DNA from: Bacteroides graminisolvens DSM 19988 = JCM 15093
GTDB taxonomy: Bacteria; Bacteroidota; Bacteroidia; Bacteroidales; Bacteroidaceae
Reading direction: 5' to 3'
Assembly (NCBI RefSeq): GCF_000428125.1
Contig: NZ_ATZI01000001.1
Coordinates: forward strand, 248,001 to 312,000
Length of the DNA: 64,000 bases
The position numbers and the translations under genes were made by a program. Every line of letters starts with the position of its first letter. Position 1 is the first letter of the stretch. Positions 55,082-63,856 of this stretch are shown here, piece after piece. Below the pieces are notes generated by a model. It did no database searches, was not told the DNA's origin, and saw nothing but the letters and a program-made list of their open reading frames with translations.

Positions 55082-56620
55082 ATGAAAAAGATGAAACGAA
55101 ATAATATAGGAAAGATTATATTGGGTGGAGCCATTACTTTGGCTGTTGCATCCTGTTCGTTGGACTTCGATCCGATATCTGATTATTCCGATGTCACAGA
55201 AGGAATATCTGAGACAGGGAAAGAGGTGGTTTTTAAAGATAAAAAATCTGTAGAAGAACATTTAAAACTCCTCTACACAGAATTGAGAAACCAAGAATGG
55301 TATATTGATAAAATGCTGATGGCTGAAAGTCACTCTGACAATGCTTATGCAGGTGCATTTAATGCCGAGGTATTGCCTTATGAAGACAACTCGCTCGATG
55401 CAACAAACAGTGTATTGGAAAGAGATTGGAATCGTTATTTGAGTCAAATAGGACTTGCTAATAAGTTGGTAATTTATGCAGATAGTGTTGCCGATAAATC
55501 GTTGAGTGACGCGGAGGTGAAGAGCTATCAGGCACAAGGAATGATATTTCGCTCGTTGATTTACTTTGATATGGTTCGTCTCTGGGGAAATATTCCGGTC
55601 GTAACGAAAGTTGCTCCTAATATTACCAGTGAAAATTTCGACGAAGTATATCCGCTATATTTTCCTTTGCAAACTCCTGAAATAGATACTTATAAGCAAA
55701 TAGAATCGGATTTGTTATTTGCAGTACAAAATGCGCCCGATTACAATCCGGCAGATAAAAGAGTGATGACCAAAACTGTAGCTCGCGCATTACTAGCCAA
55801 ATTGTACGCCGAAAAGCCGCTGAGAGATTATGAAAAAGTGATTAAATACGCAGATGATGTTGCCAAAGACGGCCCTCAACTTGTAGACGATTTCAGTGTG
55901 CTTTTTGGTATGAAGAAGGATGAAAAAGGCAATTACATTGATGCAAAAGCCCGTAATACTAGCGAGTCCCTATTGGAGGCTCAGTTTGTGGCGGGCGACA
56001 ATAACTGGTGCTACATGATGTTTGGTCGTAATCTTCTGAATTGGGACGAAAATTTCAGTTGGAATAAGTGGGTTACACCTTCGCGTGATTTAATAAAACT
56101 TTATGAATCGGAAGGAGATGTGGAACGTTTCCAAGAGTCGATTGTTTATTATGAATGTGGATGGTCTCTTTATTATCCTAAAGATCATTACCCTTTCATG
56201 TACAAATGTCGTTCGTCGCAAAGTAGTATTATTTGGATGCGTTATGCTGATATTCTTTTGCTTAAGGCTGAAGGACTGATCATGCGTTCATCTCCCGATT
56301 TAACAGCAGCAGCAAATATTATTGATGAGATACGTACCAAACGCAAATTGCCCAAATTACCGGCTAGTATCAAGGGAAATAAGGAAGACATGCTTAATGC
56401 TTTGTTGAAAGAACGACGCATGGAATTGGCTTTCGAAGGGCAACGTTGGTTTGATTTGGTCAGATTAGATAAAGTGGAAAGCGTGATGAATGCTGTTTAT
56501 TCCAAGGATTCTGGAAGAAGAGCACGCCAAGAAGCCTTTACTGAGAATTCTTATCGCTTGCCCATACCGTTAAGGGTACTGCAAGCGAATTCAAATATGG
56601 TTCAAAATAAAGGCTATTAG
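55082..56620 (+). CDS. SusD-like surface glycan-binding lipoprotein (PUL2)
   Basis: A 512-aa RagB/SusD lipoprotein (ATG at 55082; the codon before it is a TTG; signal LAVASCSLD, Cys25). Typical motifs are SYQAQGMIFRSLIYFDMVRL, WGNIPVVTK, ALLAKLYAEKP, WMRYADILLLKAEGLI and KERRMELAFEGQRWFDLVRL. It is of usual length and lies 11 bp after susC and 23 bp before the GH30 gene. Confidence 0.96.
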   Translation: MKKMKRNNIGKIILGGAITLAVASCSLDFDPISDYSDVTEGISETGKEVVFKDKKSVEEHLKLLYTELRNQEWYIDKMLMAESHSDNAYAGAFNAEVLPYEDNSLDATNSVLERDWNRYLSQIGLANKLVIYADSVADKSLSDAEVKSYQAQGMIFRSLIYFDMVRLWGNIPVVTKVAPNITSENFDEVYPLYFPLQTPEIDTYKQIESDLLFAVQNAPDYNPADKRVMTKTVARALLAKLYAEKPLRDYEKVIKYADDVAKDGPQLVDDFSVLFGMKKDEKGNYIDAKARNTSESLLEAQFVAGDNNWCYMMFGRNLLNWDENFSWNKWVTPSRDLIKLYESEGDVERFQESIVYYECGWSLYYPKDHYPFMYKCRSSQSSIIWMRYADILLLKAEGLIMRSSPDLTAAANIIDEIRTKRKLPKLPASIKGNKEDMLNALLKERRMELAFEGQRWFDLVRLDKVESVMNAVYSKDSGRRARQEAFTENSYRLPIPLRVLQANSNMVQNKGY

Positions 56621-56643
56621 CCAATAATTAACTACTGACAAGC

Positions 56644-58152
56644 ATGAATAAGCTAAAAAGTATAAGATGGTTTGCATTATTGTTTCTCATTATGACAGGA
56701 TGCAGTACCGGTAAAGGTAATACATTAGATCCTGACCAAGAAATCGTAAAGGGAGAGGTAGTAACAGCTTATGTTACTACCGCGACCCGCTCATCTGAAT
56801 TTGTCCCCAAAGAAATATCTTTTAGTGATAGAGTAGACAATATGTCGCCCTTTACCATTACACTTGTTTCCGGTAAGAAATATCAGACGATGGACGGCTT
56901 CGGAACTGCTATTACCGGCTCTTCAGCTTTCAATTTATTGAAGATGTCGTCTTCTGACAGAAATGCTTTTTTGAAGAGAACCTTCTCTGAATCAGACGGT
57001 ATGGGGCAGAGCTATGTAAGAATAGCTATCGGCTGTTCCGACTTTTCTCTTAGTGAATATACTTGCTGTGATCAAAAAGGTATTGAGCATTTTGCTTTGC
57101 AAGAAGAAGAATTGAAATACATTATTCCTGTATTGAAAGAGATATTAGCAATCAATCCTCAACTAAAAATCATGGGTACGCCTTGGACTCCCCCCACCTG
57201 GATGAAGGTTAATAACCTCAAAGATTTGAAGCCTTTTGAATCATGGACAAGTGGCCAGTTAAATCCTGCTTACTATCAGGATTATGCCACTTATTTTGTG
57301 AAATGGATTAAAGCGATGGAGGAACATGGTATTCCTATCTATTCGGTTACTCCTCAGAATGAACCGTTGAATAGGGGAAATTCGGCATCTATGTATATGG
57401 GATGGGAAGAACAGAATGCTTTTATTAAAAATGCACTTGGCCCGAAATTCAAACAAGAGGGAATCAATACCAAGATTTACTTGTATGACCACAATTATGA
57501 TTATGATAATCATAAAGAAGAGACCAAGGATCAGATGCAGTATCCGTTACATATTTACGCAGATGCCCAAACGGCAACCTTTGTTGCAGGCGCAGCTTAT
57601 CATAATTATGGAGGCGATAAATCGGAGTTACTCACTATTCATAATGCCAATCCTGATAAAGAGTTGATCTTTACCGAAACATCTATCGGAGAGTGGAATG
57701 ACGGTAGGAACTTTGAAAAGCGCTTGATAGAAGATATGGAAGAAGTGGCACTGGGTACGGTAAACAATTGGTGCAAGGCTGTCATTGTCTGGAATTTAAT
57801 GTTGGATTCAGAAAAAGGCCCTTTCAGACCCGGCGGATGCAATTCTTGCTTTGGTGCAGTAGATATTGATAAAGCAACTTATAAAACCATTATTTGCAAC
57901 TCTCATTATTTTATTATCGGACATTTATCTTCTGTTGTAAAACCCGGAGCTGTTCGTATTGGAACTTCCGGATACACAGACAAGGAATTGGTTTATTCTG
58001 CTTTTAGGAATGCGGATAACAGTTATGCGTTCATCGTGCTTAACAAATCGTCAATGCCTAAAAAAATAAACTTATATGATGGCGAAAAGAGCTTTGTGCA
58101 TGAAGTGCCTGCTAAAGCTGTTGTTTCTTACCGATGGTTAACTAACAAATAA
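56644..58152 (+). CDS. GH30 endo-glucanase (probable beta-1,6-glucanase, GH30_3-like)
   Basis: A 502-aa lipoprotein (signal IMTGCSTG, Cys20) with the GH30 barrel and a C-terminal beta domain. Landmarks are KKYQTMDGFGTAITGSSAFN, the FSESDGMGQSYVRI segment typical of the GH30_1/3 group, GTPWTPPTWMK, the acid/base Glu240 in TPQNEPLN and the nucleophile Glu345 in LIFTETSIGEW. Gene order matches the B. thetaiotaomicron locus where the GH30_3 enzyme BT3312 is an endo-beta-1,6-glucanase, so that activity is likely; a glucosylceramidase-type role is unlikely in this context. The lipoprotein signal fits surface exposure for initial cleavage. It is 11 bp upstream of the binding protein gene. Confidence 0.92.
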   Translation: MNKLKSIRWFALLFLIMTGCSTGKGNTLDPDQEIVKGEVVTAYVTTATRSSEFVPKEISFSDRVDNMSPFTITLVSGKKYQTMDGFGTAITGSSAFNLLKMSSSDRNAFLKRTFSESDGMGQSYVRIAIGCSDFSLSEYTCCDQKGIEHFALQEEELKYIIPVLKEILAINPQLKIMGTPWTPPTWMKVNNLKDLKPFESWTSGQLNPAYYQDYATYFVKWIKAMEEHGIPIYSVTPQNEPLNRGNSASMYMGWEEQNAFIKNALGPKFKQEGINTKIYLYDHNYDYDNHKEETKDQMQYPLHIYADAQTATFVAGAAYHNYGGDKSELLTIHNANPDKELIFTETSIGEWNDGRNFEKRLIEDMEEVALGTVNNWCKAVIVWNLMLDSEKGPFRPGGCNSCFGAVDIDKATYKTIICNSHYFIIGHLSSVVKPGAVRIGTSGYTDKELVYSAFRNADNSYAFIVLNKSSMPKKINLYDGEKSFVHEVPAKAVVSYRWLTNK

Positions 58153-58163
58153 AAATTCTAATT

Positions 58164-59528
58164 ATGAAATTACTTACATATAAACTCCTTTTTTTGTTCT
58201 CTGTCATCTTGTTGGCATCATGTTCTGACGATGATGAGAAAGCAGCGGGAAATCCCGTGATGGATATCAAGTCTGAATTCACTAATGCCATGTATGGTGA
58301 TAGTTTGCCTTTTACTGTCAGTGTAACCGATGAGGTTCCCCTATCTACATTAAAGGCCCGAATTTATTACGGAGAAGAAAAGGTTTCCGAAGTAGTGATC
58401 AGAACCAAAACCAATGGTTCTTATTCCGGTAAAATTTATGTTCCATTCTTTAAAGATACCCCCGATGGAAAGGCTAAACTGGAGTTCACGTTACAAAACA
58501 TCAATTTTACGTTGACTAATAAAACGTATGATTTAACAGTGACGCGTCCGGTGTTTCCTTACTTAACTTTTGTGACAGCTAGTAAAGAGTATAAAATGCT
58601 TCACAAGAGTGGTCACAATTATGAATTAACAGAAACACTCCCTCAGAAAATAAAAGGCTACATAAAAGCTCCCAAAACAACCTCCAATGGCAATGAGCTT
58701 ACTTTCGGTTGGGAAAGCGGTGCGATTGCTTTTGGTTCAACCGAGCCTATTACTTTCTCTAATTTAACTGCAGGTGAATACACCATTTCGTTCAATACAC
58801 AGGATTACTCTGCGGCACCGTTTATCGTAGCGTATGTAGTTAACGGGGTGAAGATGGAGAAATTAGCTGAAGGTGATACGGAAGATCGTTATAAACGCGA
58901 TTTGGCATTGAAGCAAGGAGATGAAGTGCGTGTTGAAGGGATAGATGATTTTAATGAATGGTGGATAGACCCTGATTTCTTCACACAAGATGGAGATAAA
59001 CTAACCTTTAAACCGATTGATGGCGACTACCGTATTATTGCCGACTTTGTACGCAGATATTTGAAAGTGGAGGTGATGTCGGGCACTGCTCCGGCCAGTC
59101 TGAAAGAAGACGGTACCGGTGCTATATGGATTGTTGGCGACGGTGTTGGTAAACCTGCTTTAAAATATGCCCCAAGTTGGAACCCATCTATGGGAATTTG
59201 TATGGCTCCCATGGGCAATGGCAAATACCGGGCTAGCTTTGTTGCGGGTGAAATGATTAGTGCAAGCAACATCAATTTCGTGTTTATTCATCAGAAAGAC
59301 TGGGGCACCGGCTTTAAAGGCTCTCAAACTGTTTCGGGTGGTGACAGAACACTGGAGGTGGTGAGTGATCTTATCTTGATTGGAGAAGGTCAGAATGTAA
59401 ACGGTGTTGACAATGGTAACTTAGCCTTGATAAAAGACAAAAGCCTCACCGAAGGTAAAACCTATGTTTTTGAAATTGAGGCTCCTGCCGGACTTGTGGG
59501 TTGTAAGCTGACCATCACGGAAAAATAA
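58164..59528 (+). CDS. Surface glycan-binding lipoprotein (SGBP) of PUL2
   Basis: A 454-aa lipoprotein (signal LLASCSDDDEKA, Cys20); the acidic run directly after the Cys resembles the lipoprotein export signal that sends Bacteroidetes lipoproteins to the cell surface. The rest is beta-rich and looks like two to three Ig-like or sandwich domains (TLKARIYYGEEKVSEVVIRT; later GDGVGKPALKYAPSWNPSMG), without catalytic motifs. It occupies the position of BT3313 in the B. thetaiotaomicron locus, a surface beta-1,6-glucan-binding protein as I recall. Binding of the same glycan is inferred. Aromatic residues suited to glucan binding (Trp-rich segments such as DDFNEWWIDPDFF) are present. Confidence 0.8.
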   Translation: MKLLTYKLLFLFSVILLASCSDDDEKAAGNPVMDIKSEFTNAMYGDSLPFTVSVTDEVPLSTLKARIYYGEEKVSEVVIRTKTNGSYSGKIYVPFFKDTPDGKAKLEFTLQNINFTLTNKTYDLTVTRPVFPYLTFVTASKEYKMLHKSGHNYELTETLPQKIKGYIKAPKTTSNGNELTFGWESGAIAFGSTEPITFSNLTAGEYTISFNTQDYSAAPFIVAYVVNGVKMEKLAEGDTEDRYKRDLALKQGDEVRVEGIDDFNEWWIDPDFFTQDGDKLTFKPIDGDYRIIADFVRRYLKVEVMSGTAPASLKEDGTGAIWIVGDGVGKPALKYAPSWNPSMGICMAPMGNGKYRASFVAGEMISASNINFVFIHQKDWGTGFKGSQTVSGGDRTLEVVSDLILIGEGQNVNGVDNGNLALIKDKSLTEGKTYVFEIEAPAGLVGCKLTITEK

Positions 59529-59591
59529 AGAACCGTTAGGAATAGGTATTAGTTTTTTTTAAGGTACAATGAATGCTTGTATAGACAAAGA

Positions 59592-61532
59592 ATGGAAAAG
59601 ATAAAATTAATTCTCTTATGCTGTTTCAGTTTGTTCTTAACAAATGTGAGTGCTACTGTGAGACTTCCCCACTTGTTTTCGGATCACATGGTTATACAGC
59701 GAGATCAGCCGGTCAAAATATGGGGATGGGCGGATAAGAACGAAACTATAGAAGTTGTTTTTGGCAGCCAGAGCAAGAAAGTCAAAGCAGATAAAAACGG
59801 AAATTGGGCATTATCTCTTGATAAGATGGCTTTTGGCGGTCCATATAGCATGCAGATAAAAGGCCGAAGTAATCATATTACATTGAAGGATATTTATGTA
59901 GGAGATGTATGGCTTTGTTCGGGACAGTCGAATATGGAGATGCCTGTTCATGGTTGGAGTTCCGTTGATAATTATCAGGAAGAAATTAAGAATGCGGACT
60001 ATCCTCTCATCAGAACGTTCAATGTGACAAAAGGAATGGACGCACAGCCCCGCAATGATAGCGAAGGAATGTGGATGGTCTGTTCTCCTGATCAGGTGGC
60101 GGATTTTTCGGCAGTTGCTTATTTCTTTGCCAGGAAACTTAATCAGGAGTTGAATATTCCCATCGGCATTATTAACTCATCATGGGGAGGAACCGAAATA
60201 GAATCATGGATTACCCCCGATGCTTACAAGGCTCTGCCCGGAAGGTTCAATGATAAATACGAAGCTGTTGATATGGCCGACTTTGATTCTTTTTTGAAAG
60301 AAAACGAAATCAATAAGAGTTTATATCAGAAAGCGATGGATCGTGATCCTGGCGTAAAGGAACAGTGGTACAATCCTTCAACGGATGTTTCATTGTGGGA
60401 AAAGATGCTGCTTCCTCAAGTTTGGGAAAATGTATTGGGTAATGTAGACGGTATTGTGTGGTTCAGGCGAACATTTACTTTGCCTAAAGAGGATTCGGGC
60501 AAAGACACGGTGATACAACTAGGCCCTATTGATGATGATGATGAAACTTGGCTGAATGGGGTTAAGATAGGAGAAAGCAAAGGCTATGCAATAAATAGGA
60601 TTTATGAAGTCCCGTCTGAACTTCTTAAAGAAGGAGAAAATACAATCGTAGTGAAGGTATCCGATTATTCAGGAGGTGGTGGCATGTATGGCAATGCCGA
60701 TGACATGTATATAAAAACCGCCAAAGGACGCTATTCATTAGCAGGAGAATGGGTGTATAAATCCTCTGTTACTAACAAAGCATTCAACTATGTGACGGTT
60801 TCACCCAACATGCTTTACGGACTGCTTTACAATGCCATGATTCATCCATTCATATCATTCCCTATTCAGGGGGTTATTTGGTATCAAGGAGAAAGCAATG
60901 TGGGATATGCTTATGACTATCGCACTCTATTTCCTGCCATGATTAATTCCTGGCGTTCCAAGTGGGGCCGTGAGTTGCCTTTTTATTGGGTGCAACTAGC
61001 CAATTATATGGCTAAAGATGTGAAACCGCAAAGAAGTGAATGGGCCGAACTACGTGAAGCCCAGACAATGACATTGCTACTGCCGCAAACAGGACAAGCT
61101 GTCATTACGGATATTGGAGATGGTGATGATCTTCACCCTCGAAACAAGCAGGACGTAGGATTTCGTCTGGCACTAATTGCTTTGAATAAGACATACGGAA
61201 TGGAAGAGATGACATGTTCCGGCCCTGTTTTCAAGTCAATGAACGTTATAGGTAATAAGGTTTATATTGAATATGATCAAATAGGGAAGGGCTTGTGTGT
61301 GAAGAATAAGTATGGCTATATTGAAGGGTTTTCTATTGCTGGTGCCAATCAGCAGTTTGAATGGGCACAGGCTTATTTAGATGGCGACAAAGTGGTTGTT
61401 TCTTCCACTCATATTACTCATCCCATAGCAGTACGCTATGCATGGTCTAATAATCCGGATGTGAACTTATATAATAAAGACGGATTGCCTGCAGCCCCTT
61501 TCCGAACGGACAACTGGGAGGATAGCAAATAG
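59592..61532 (+). CDS. Sialate O-acetylesterase-like SGNH carbohydrate esterase
   Basis: A 646-aa exported esterase (signal to ~21, TNVSA) of the SASA/SGNH group, from the ATG at 59592. The first catalytic block is WLCSGQSNMEMP with the nucleophile Ser113; the last is GDDLHPRNKQDVG with Asp512 and His515. The chain also has an inserted jelly-roll like that of GH2 enzymes (VWFRRTFTLPKEDSGKD, then ETWLNGVKIGES), common in the sialate O-acetylesterase family. Such enzymes remove acetyl groups from sugar hydroxyls, and the substrate is not limited to sialic acid. No sialidase or sialic acid catabolism gene is in the window. It lies between SGBP (63 bp) and GH3 (40 bp) in one orientation, so a role in deacylating the PUL2 glycan is inferred. 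Confidence 0.88.
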   Translation: MEKIKLILLCCFSLFLTNVSATVRLPHLFSDHMVIQRDQPVKIWGWADKNETIEVVFGSQSKKVKADKNGNWALSLDKMAFGGPYSMQIKGRSNHITLKDIYVGDVWLCSGQSNMEMPVHGWSSVDNYQEEIKNADYPLIRTFNVTKGMDAQPRNDSEGMWMVCSPDQVADFSAVAYFFARKLNQELNIPIGIINSSWGGTEIESWITPDAYKALPGRFNDKYEAVDMADFDSFLKENEINKSLYQKAMDRDPGVKEQWYNPSTDVSLWEKMLLPQVWENVLGNVDGIVWFRRTFTLPKEDSGKDTVIQLGPIDDDDETWLNGVKIGESKGYAINRIYEVPSELLKEGENTIVVKVSDYSGGGGMYGNADDMYIKTAKGRYSLAGEWVYKSSVTNKAFNYVTVSPNMLYGLLYNAMIHPFISFPIQGVIWYQGESNVGYAYDYRTLFPAMINSWRSKWGRELPFYWVQLANYMAKDVKPQRSEWAELREAQTMTLLLPQTGQAVITDIGDGDDLHPRNKQDVGFRLALIALNKTYGMEEMTCSGPVFKSMNVIGNKVYIEYDQIGKGLCVKNKYGYIEGFSIAGANQQFEWAQAYLDGDKVVVSSTHITHPIAVRYAWSNNPDVNLYNKDGLPAAPFRTDNWEDSK

Positions 61533-61572
61533 AAAGAACTGTGTAATAATAGAACTATTAACGTATTAGTTT

Positions 61573-63789
61573 ATGAAAAAGATAAAAAGTTTTTTTTGGG
61601 GTGTTTCACTCTTCGCGCTGCCTGTTTTTGCACAGCAGAAGCCAGCGTATCTGGATGTTGACAAGCCTATTGAAGTAAGAGTGGAAGACGCGTTGAGGCG
61701 GATGACACTGGAAGAAAAAGTGGCCATGACACATGCACAGTCTAAGTTCAGTTCGCCGGGAGTTCCCCGCTTGGGAATTCCCGAGAATTGGATGACCGAC
61801 GGGCCGCATGGTATCCGAGCCGAAGTACTTTGGGATGAATGGTATGGTGCCAACTGGACAAATGATTCTTGCATCGCCTTTCCGGCCTTGACTTGTTTGG
61901 CGGCTACATGGGATACCGAGATGTCGGCTCTTTATGGGAAAAGTATCGGTGAAGAGGCCCGATATCGCAATAAGAACGTGCTGTTGGGGCCGGGTGTAAA
62001 CATATACCGTACACCACTTAACGGTCGTAATTTCGAATACATGGGGGAAGATCCTTATCTTGCTTCAAAGATGGTGGTTCCCTATATCCTTGAAGTTCAG
62101 AAAAACGGCGTTGCCGCTTGTGTGAAACACTTTGCGCTCAATAATCAAGAGATATACAGAGGACATATCAATGTGCAGGTTGACGACCGCGCTCTTCACG
62201 AAATTTATCTGCCTGCATTTAAAGCAGCTGTGCATGAAGGACAAGCGTGGGCTATCATGGGGTCTTACAATAAATACAAAGACGAACACTGCTGTCACAA
62301 TCAGTACCTGCTCAATGATTTGTTGAAGCGCGATTGGGGTTTTGACGGGGTAGTGGTGTCCGATTGGGGCGGTGTGCATGATACCAAAGAAGCTATTTTT
62401 AATGGGCTCGATATGGAATTTGGAAGTTGGACCAATGGTTTGAACTGGGGGCAAAGCAATGCCTACGATAATTATTACCTGGCCCATCCTTATTTGAATT
62501 TGATTAAAAAGGGCGAAGTCACCGAAAAAGAACTGAATGATAAGGTCCGCCGCATTCTTAGGTTGGTATTCAGAACCAATATGGCTAAGGAACGTCATTT
62601 TGGCTCTTTCGGTACCGAAGAACATGCCTTAGCCGGACGTACCATTGCTCAACAAGGTATTGTACTCTTGCAAAACAAGAAAAATGTGCTGCCTGTTGAT
62701 GCGTCGAAAGTGAAGCGAGTGCTGGTTGTTGGCGAGAATGCAGTGAAACGGATGACTGTGGGCGGTGGCTCCTCTTCGCTTAAGGCAAAATACGAAGTTT
62801 CTCCGCTCGAAGGCATCAAGGCTCGTTTGGGAGATGGAGCGGAAGTTATTTATTCGCCGGGATATGCGTCTCCGGCAGTGAAAGAACAAGATGTGTTAGG
62901 AGCAGAAGAGCCTGATAAAATGGAAATTGACGCCGATGCATTGCGAAATGATGCGGTGAAATGGGCCAAAGATGCAGATGTAGTCTTCTTTGTGGGTGGT
63001 TTAAACAAGAATGATGGTCAAGACTGCGAAGGCAACGACCGGAGTTCGCTGAGTTTACCCTACGAGCAAGATCAACTGATTGCCGAGTTGGCAAAAGCAA
63101 ATCCTAACACCGTAGTTGTTATCATATCGGGCAATGCTGTTGCCATGCCTTGGGTAAAACAAGTTCCTGCAATTGTTGAGGCTTGGTATAGTGGCACTGA
63201 AGCGGGTAATGCATTGGCATCTATTCTGTTTGGTGATGTCAATCCATCGGGTAAGTTACCTTTTACTTTCCCTGCGAGACTGGAAGACAATGGTGCACAT
63301 GCATTGGGTGAGCATCCCGGCGACAGCATAAACGTGAAGTACAATGAAAGTATTTTTGTTGGCTACCGTTGGGCTGATAAGCAGAAAAAGACCAAGCCGC
63401 TGTTCGCATTTGGCCATGGATTGAGTTATACCACCTTTGCATACGGTAAAGCTACTGCCACTAAAAAATCACTTACTGCTGATGAAACAATTACATTCAC
63501 TGTTCCGGTAAAGAACACCGGTAGCCGTGAAGGTTCTGAAGTCGTTCAGTTGTATATTGGTGATAAGAAATCGACTTTACCTCGCCCCATCAAGGAGCTA
63601 AAAGGCTTTAGTAAGGTGAAGCTTGCCCCGGGCGAAGAGAAGATGGTCAGCTTTACAATAGATAAAACCGACCTTAGCTATTACGATGATACTCAAAATA
63701 GATGGGTTGCCGAACCGGGTGCTTTCGAAGCTTTTGTTGGGGCTTCATCGGATGATATAAGAAGTACCGTTTCTTTTGAATTGAGATAA
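61573..63789 (+). CDS. GH3 beta-glucosidase (PUL2)
   Basis: A 738-aa exported GH3 (signal to about 20, PVFAQ). The (alpha/beta)8 domain has NWMTDGPHGIRAEV, NIYRTPLNGRNFEYMGEDPY, VKHFALNNQE and the nucleophile Asp264 in VVVSDWGGVHD. The second domain holds GGLNKNDGQDCEGNDRSSL and the acid/base region, and the fibronectin-III-like domain (KNTGSREGSEVVQLYIGD) closes it. The family releases terminal beta-glucose; the BT3314 equivalent in the beta-1,6-glucan locus suggests periplasmic conversion of gentio-oligosaccharides to glucose. It differs from the PUL1 GH3 in lacking a PA14 insert. It ends the operon with a terminator at 63811-63842. Confidence 0.94.
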   Translation: MKKIKSFFWGVSLFALPVFAQQKPAYLDVDKPIEVRVEDALRRMTLEEKVAMTHAQSKFSSPGVPRLGIPENWMTDGPHGIRAEVLWDEWYGANWTNDSCIAFPALTCLAATWDTEMSALYGKSIGEEARYRNKNVLLGPGVNIYRTPLNGRNFEYMGEDPYLASKMVVPYILEVQKNGVAACVKHFALNNQEIYRGHINVQVDDRALHEIYLPAFKAAVHEGQAWAIMGSYNKYKDEHCCHNQYLLNDLLKRDWGFDGVVVSDWGGVHDTKEAIFNGLDMEFGSWTNGLNWGQSNAYDNYYLAHPYLNLIKKGEVTEKELNDKVRRILRLVFRTNMAKERHFGSFGTEEHALAGRTIAQQGIVLLQNKKNVLPVDASKVKRVLVVGENAVKRMTVGGGSSSLKAKYEVSPLEGIKARLGDGAEVIYSPGYASPAVKEQDVLGAEEPDKMEIDADALRNDAVKWAKDADVVFFVGGLNKNDGQDCEGNDRSSLSLPYEQDQLIAELAKANPNTVVVIISGNAVAMPWVKQVPAIVEAWYSGTEAGNALASILFGDVNPSGKLPFTFPARLEDNGAHALGEHPGDSINVKYNESIFVGYRWADKQKKTKPLFAFGHGLSYTTFAYGKATATKKSLTADETITFTVPVKNTGSREGSEVVQLYIGDKKSTLPRPIKELKGFSKVKLAPGEEKMVSFTIDKTDLSYYDDTQNRWVAEPGAFEAFVGASSDDIRSTVSFELR

Positions 63790-63810
63790 TCTGCCACGCA
63801 GATAATGATG

Positions 63811-63842
63811 AAGGGGCTATCCGAAACATTGGATAGCCCCTT
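63811..63842 (+). terminator. Rho-independent terminator of PUL2
   Basis: AAGGGGCTATCC (63811-63822) pairs perfectly with GGATAGCCCCTT (63831-63842) around an 8-nt loop and is followed by a T-rich stretch, 21 bp after the GH3 stop. Confidence 0.85.
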
Positions 63843-63856
63843 GCTTTATTATAATT

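Noticed and set aside
59592..61532. Sialic acid utilisation function
   Set aside because: The family name suggests it, but there is no sialidase, NanA/NanE or sialic acid transporter nearby; the context is a glucan-type PUL.
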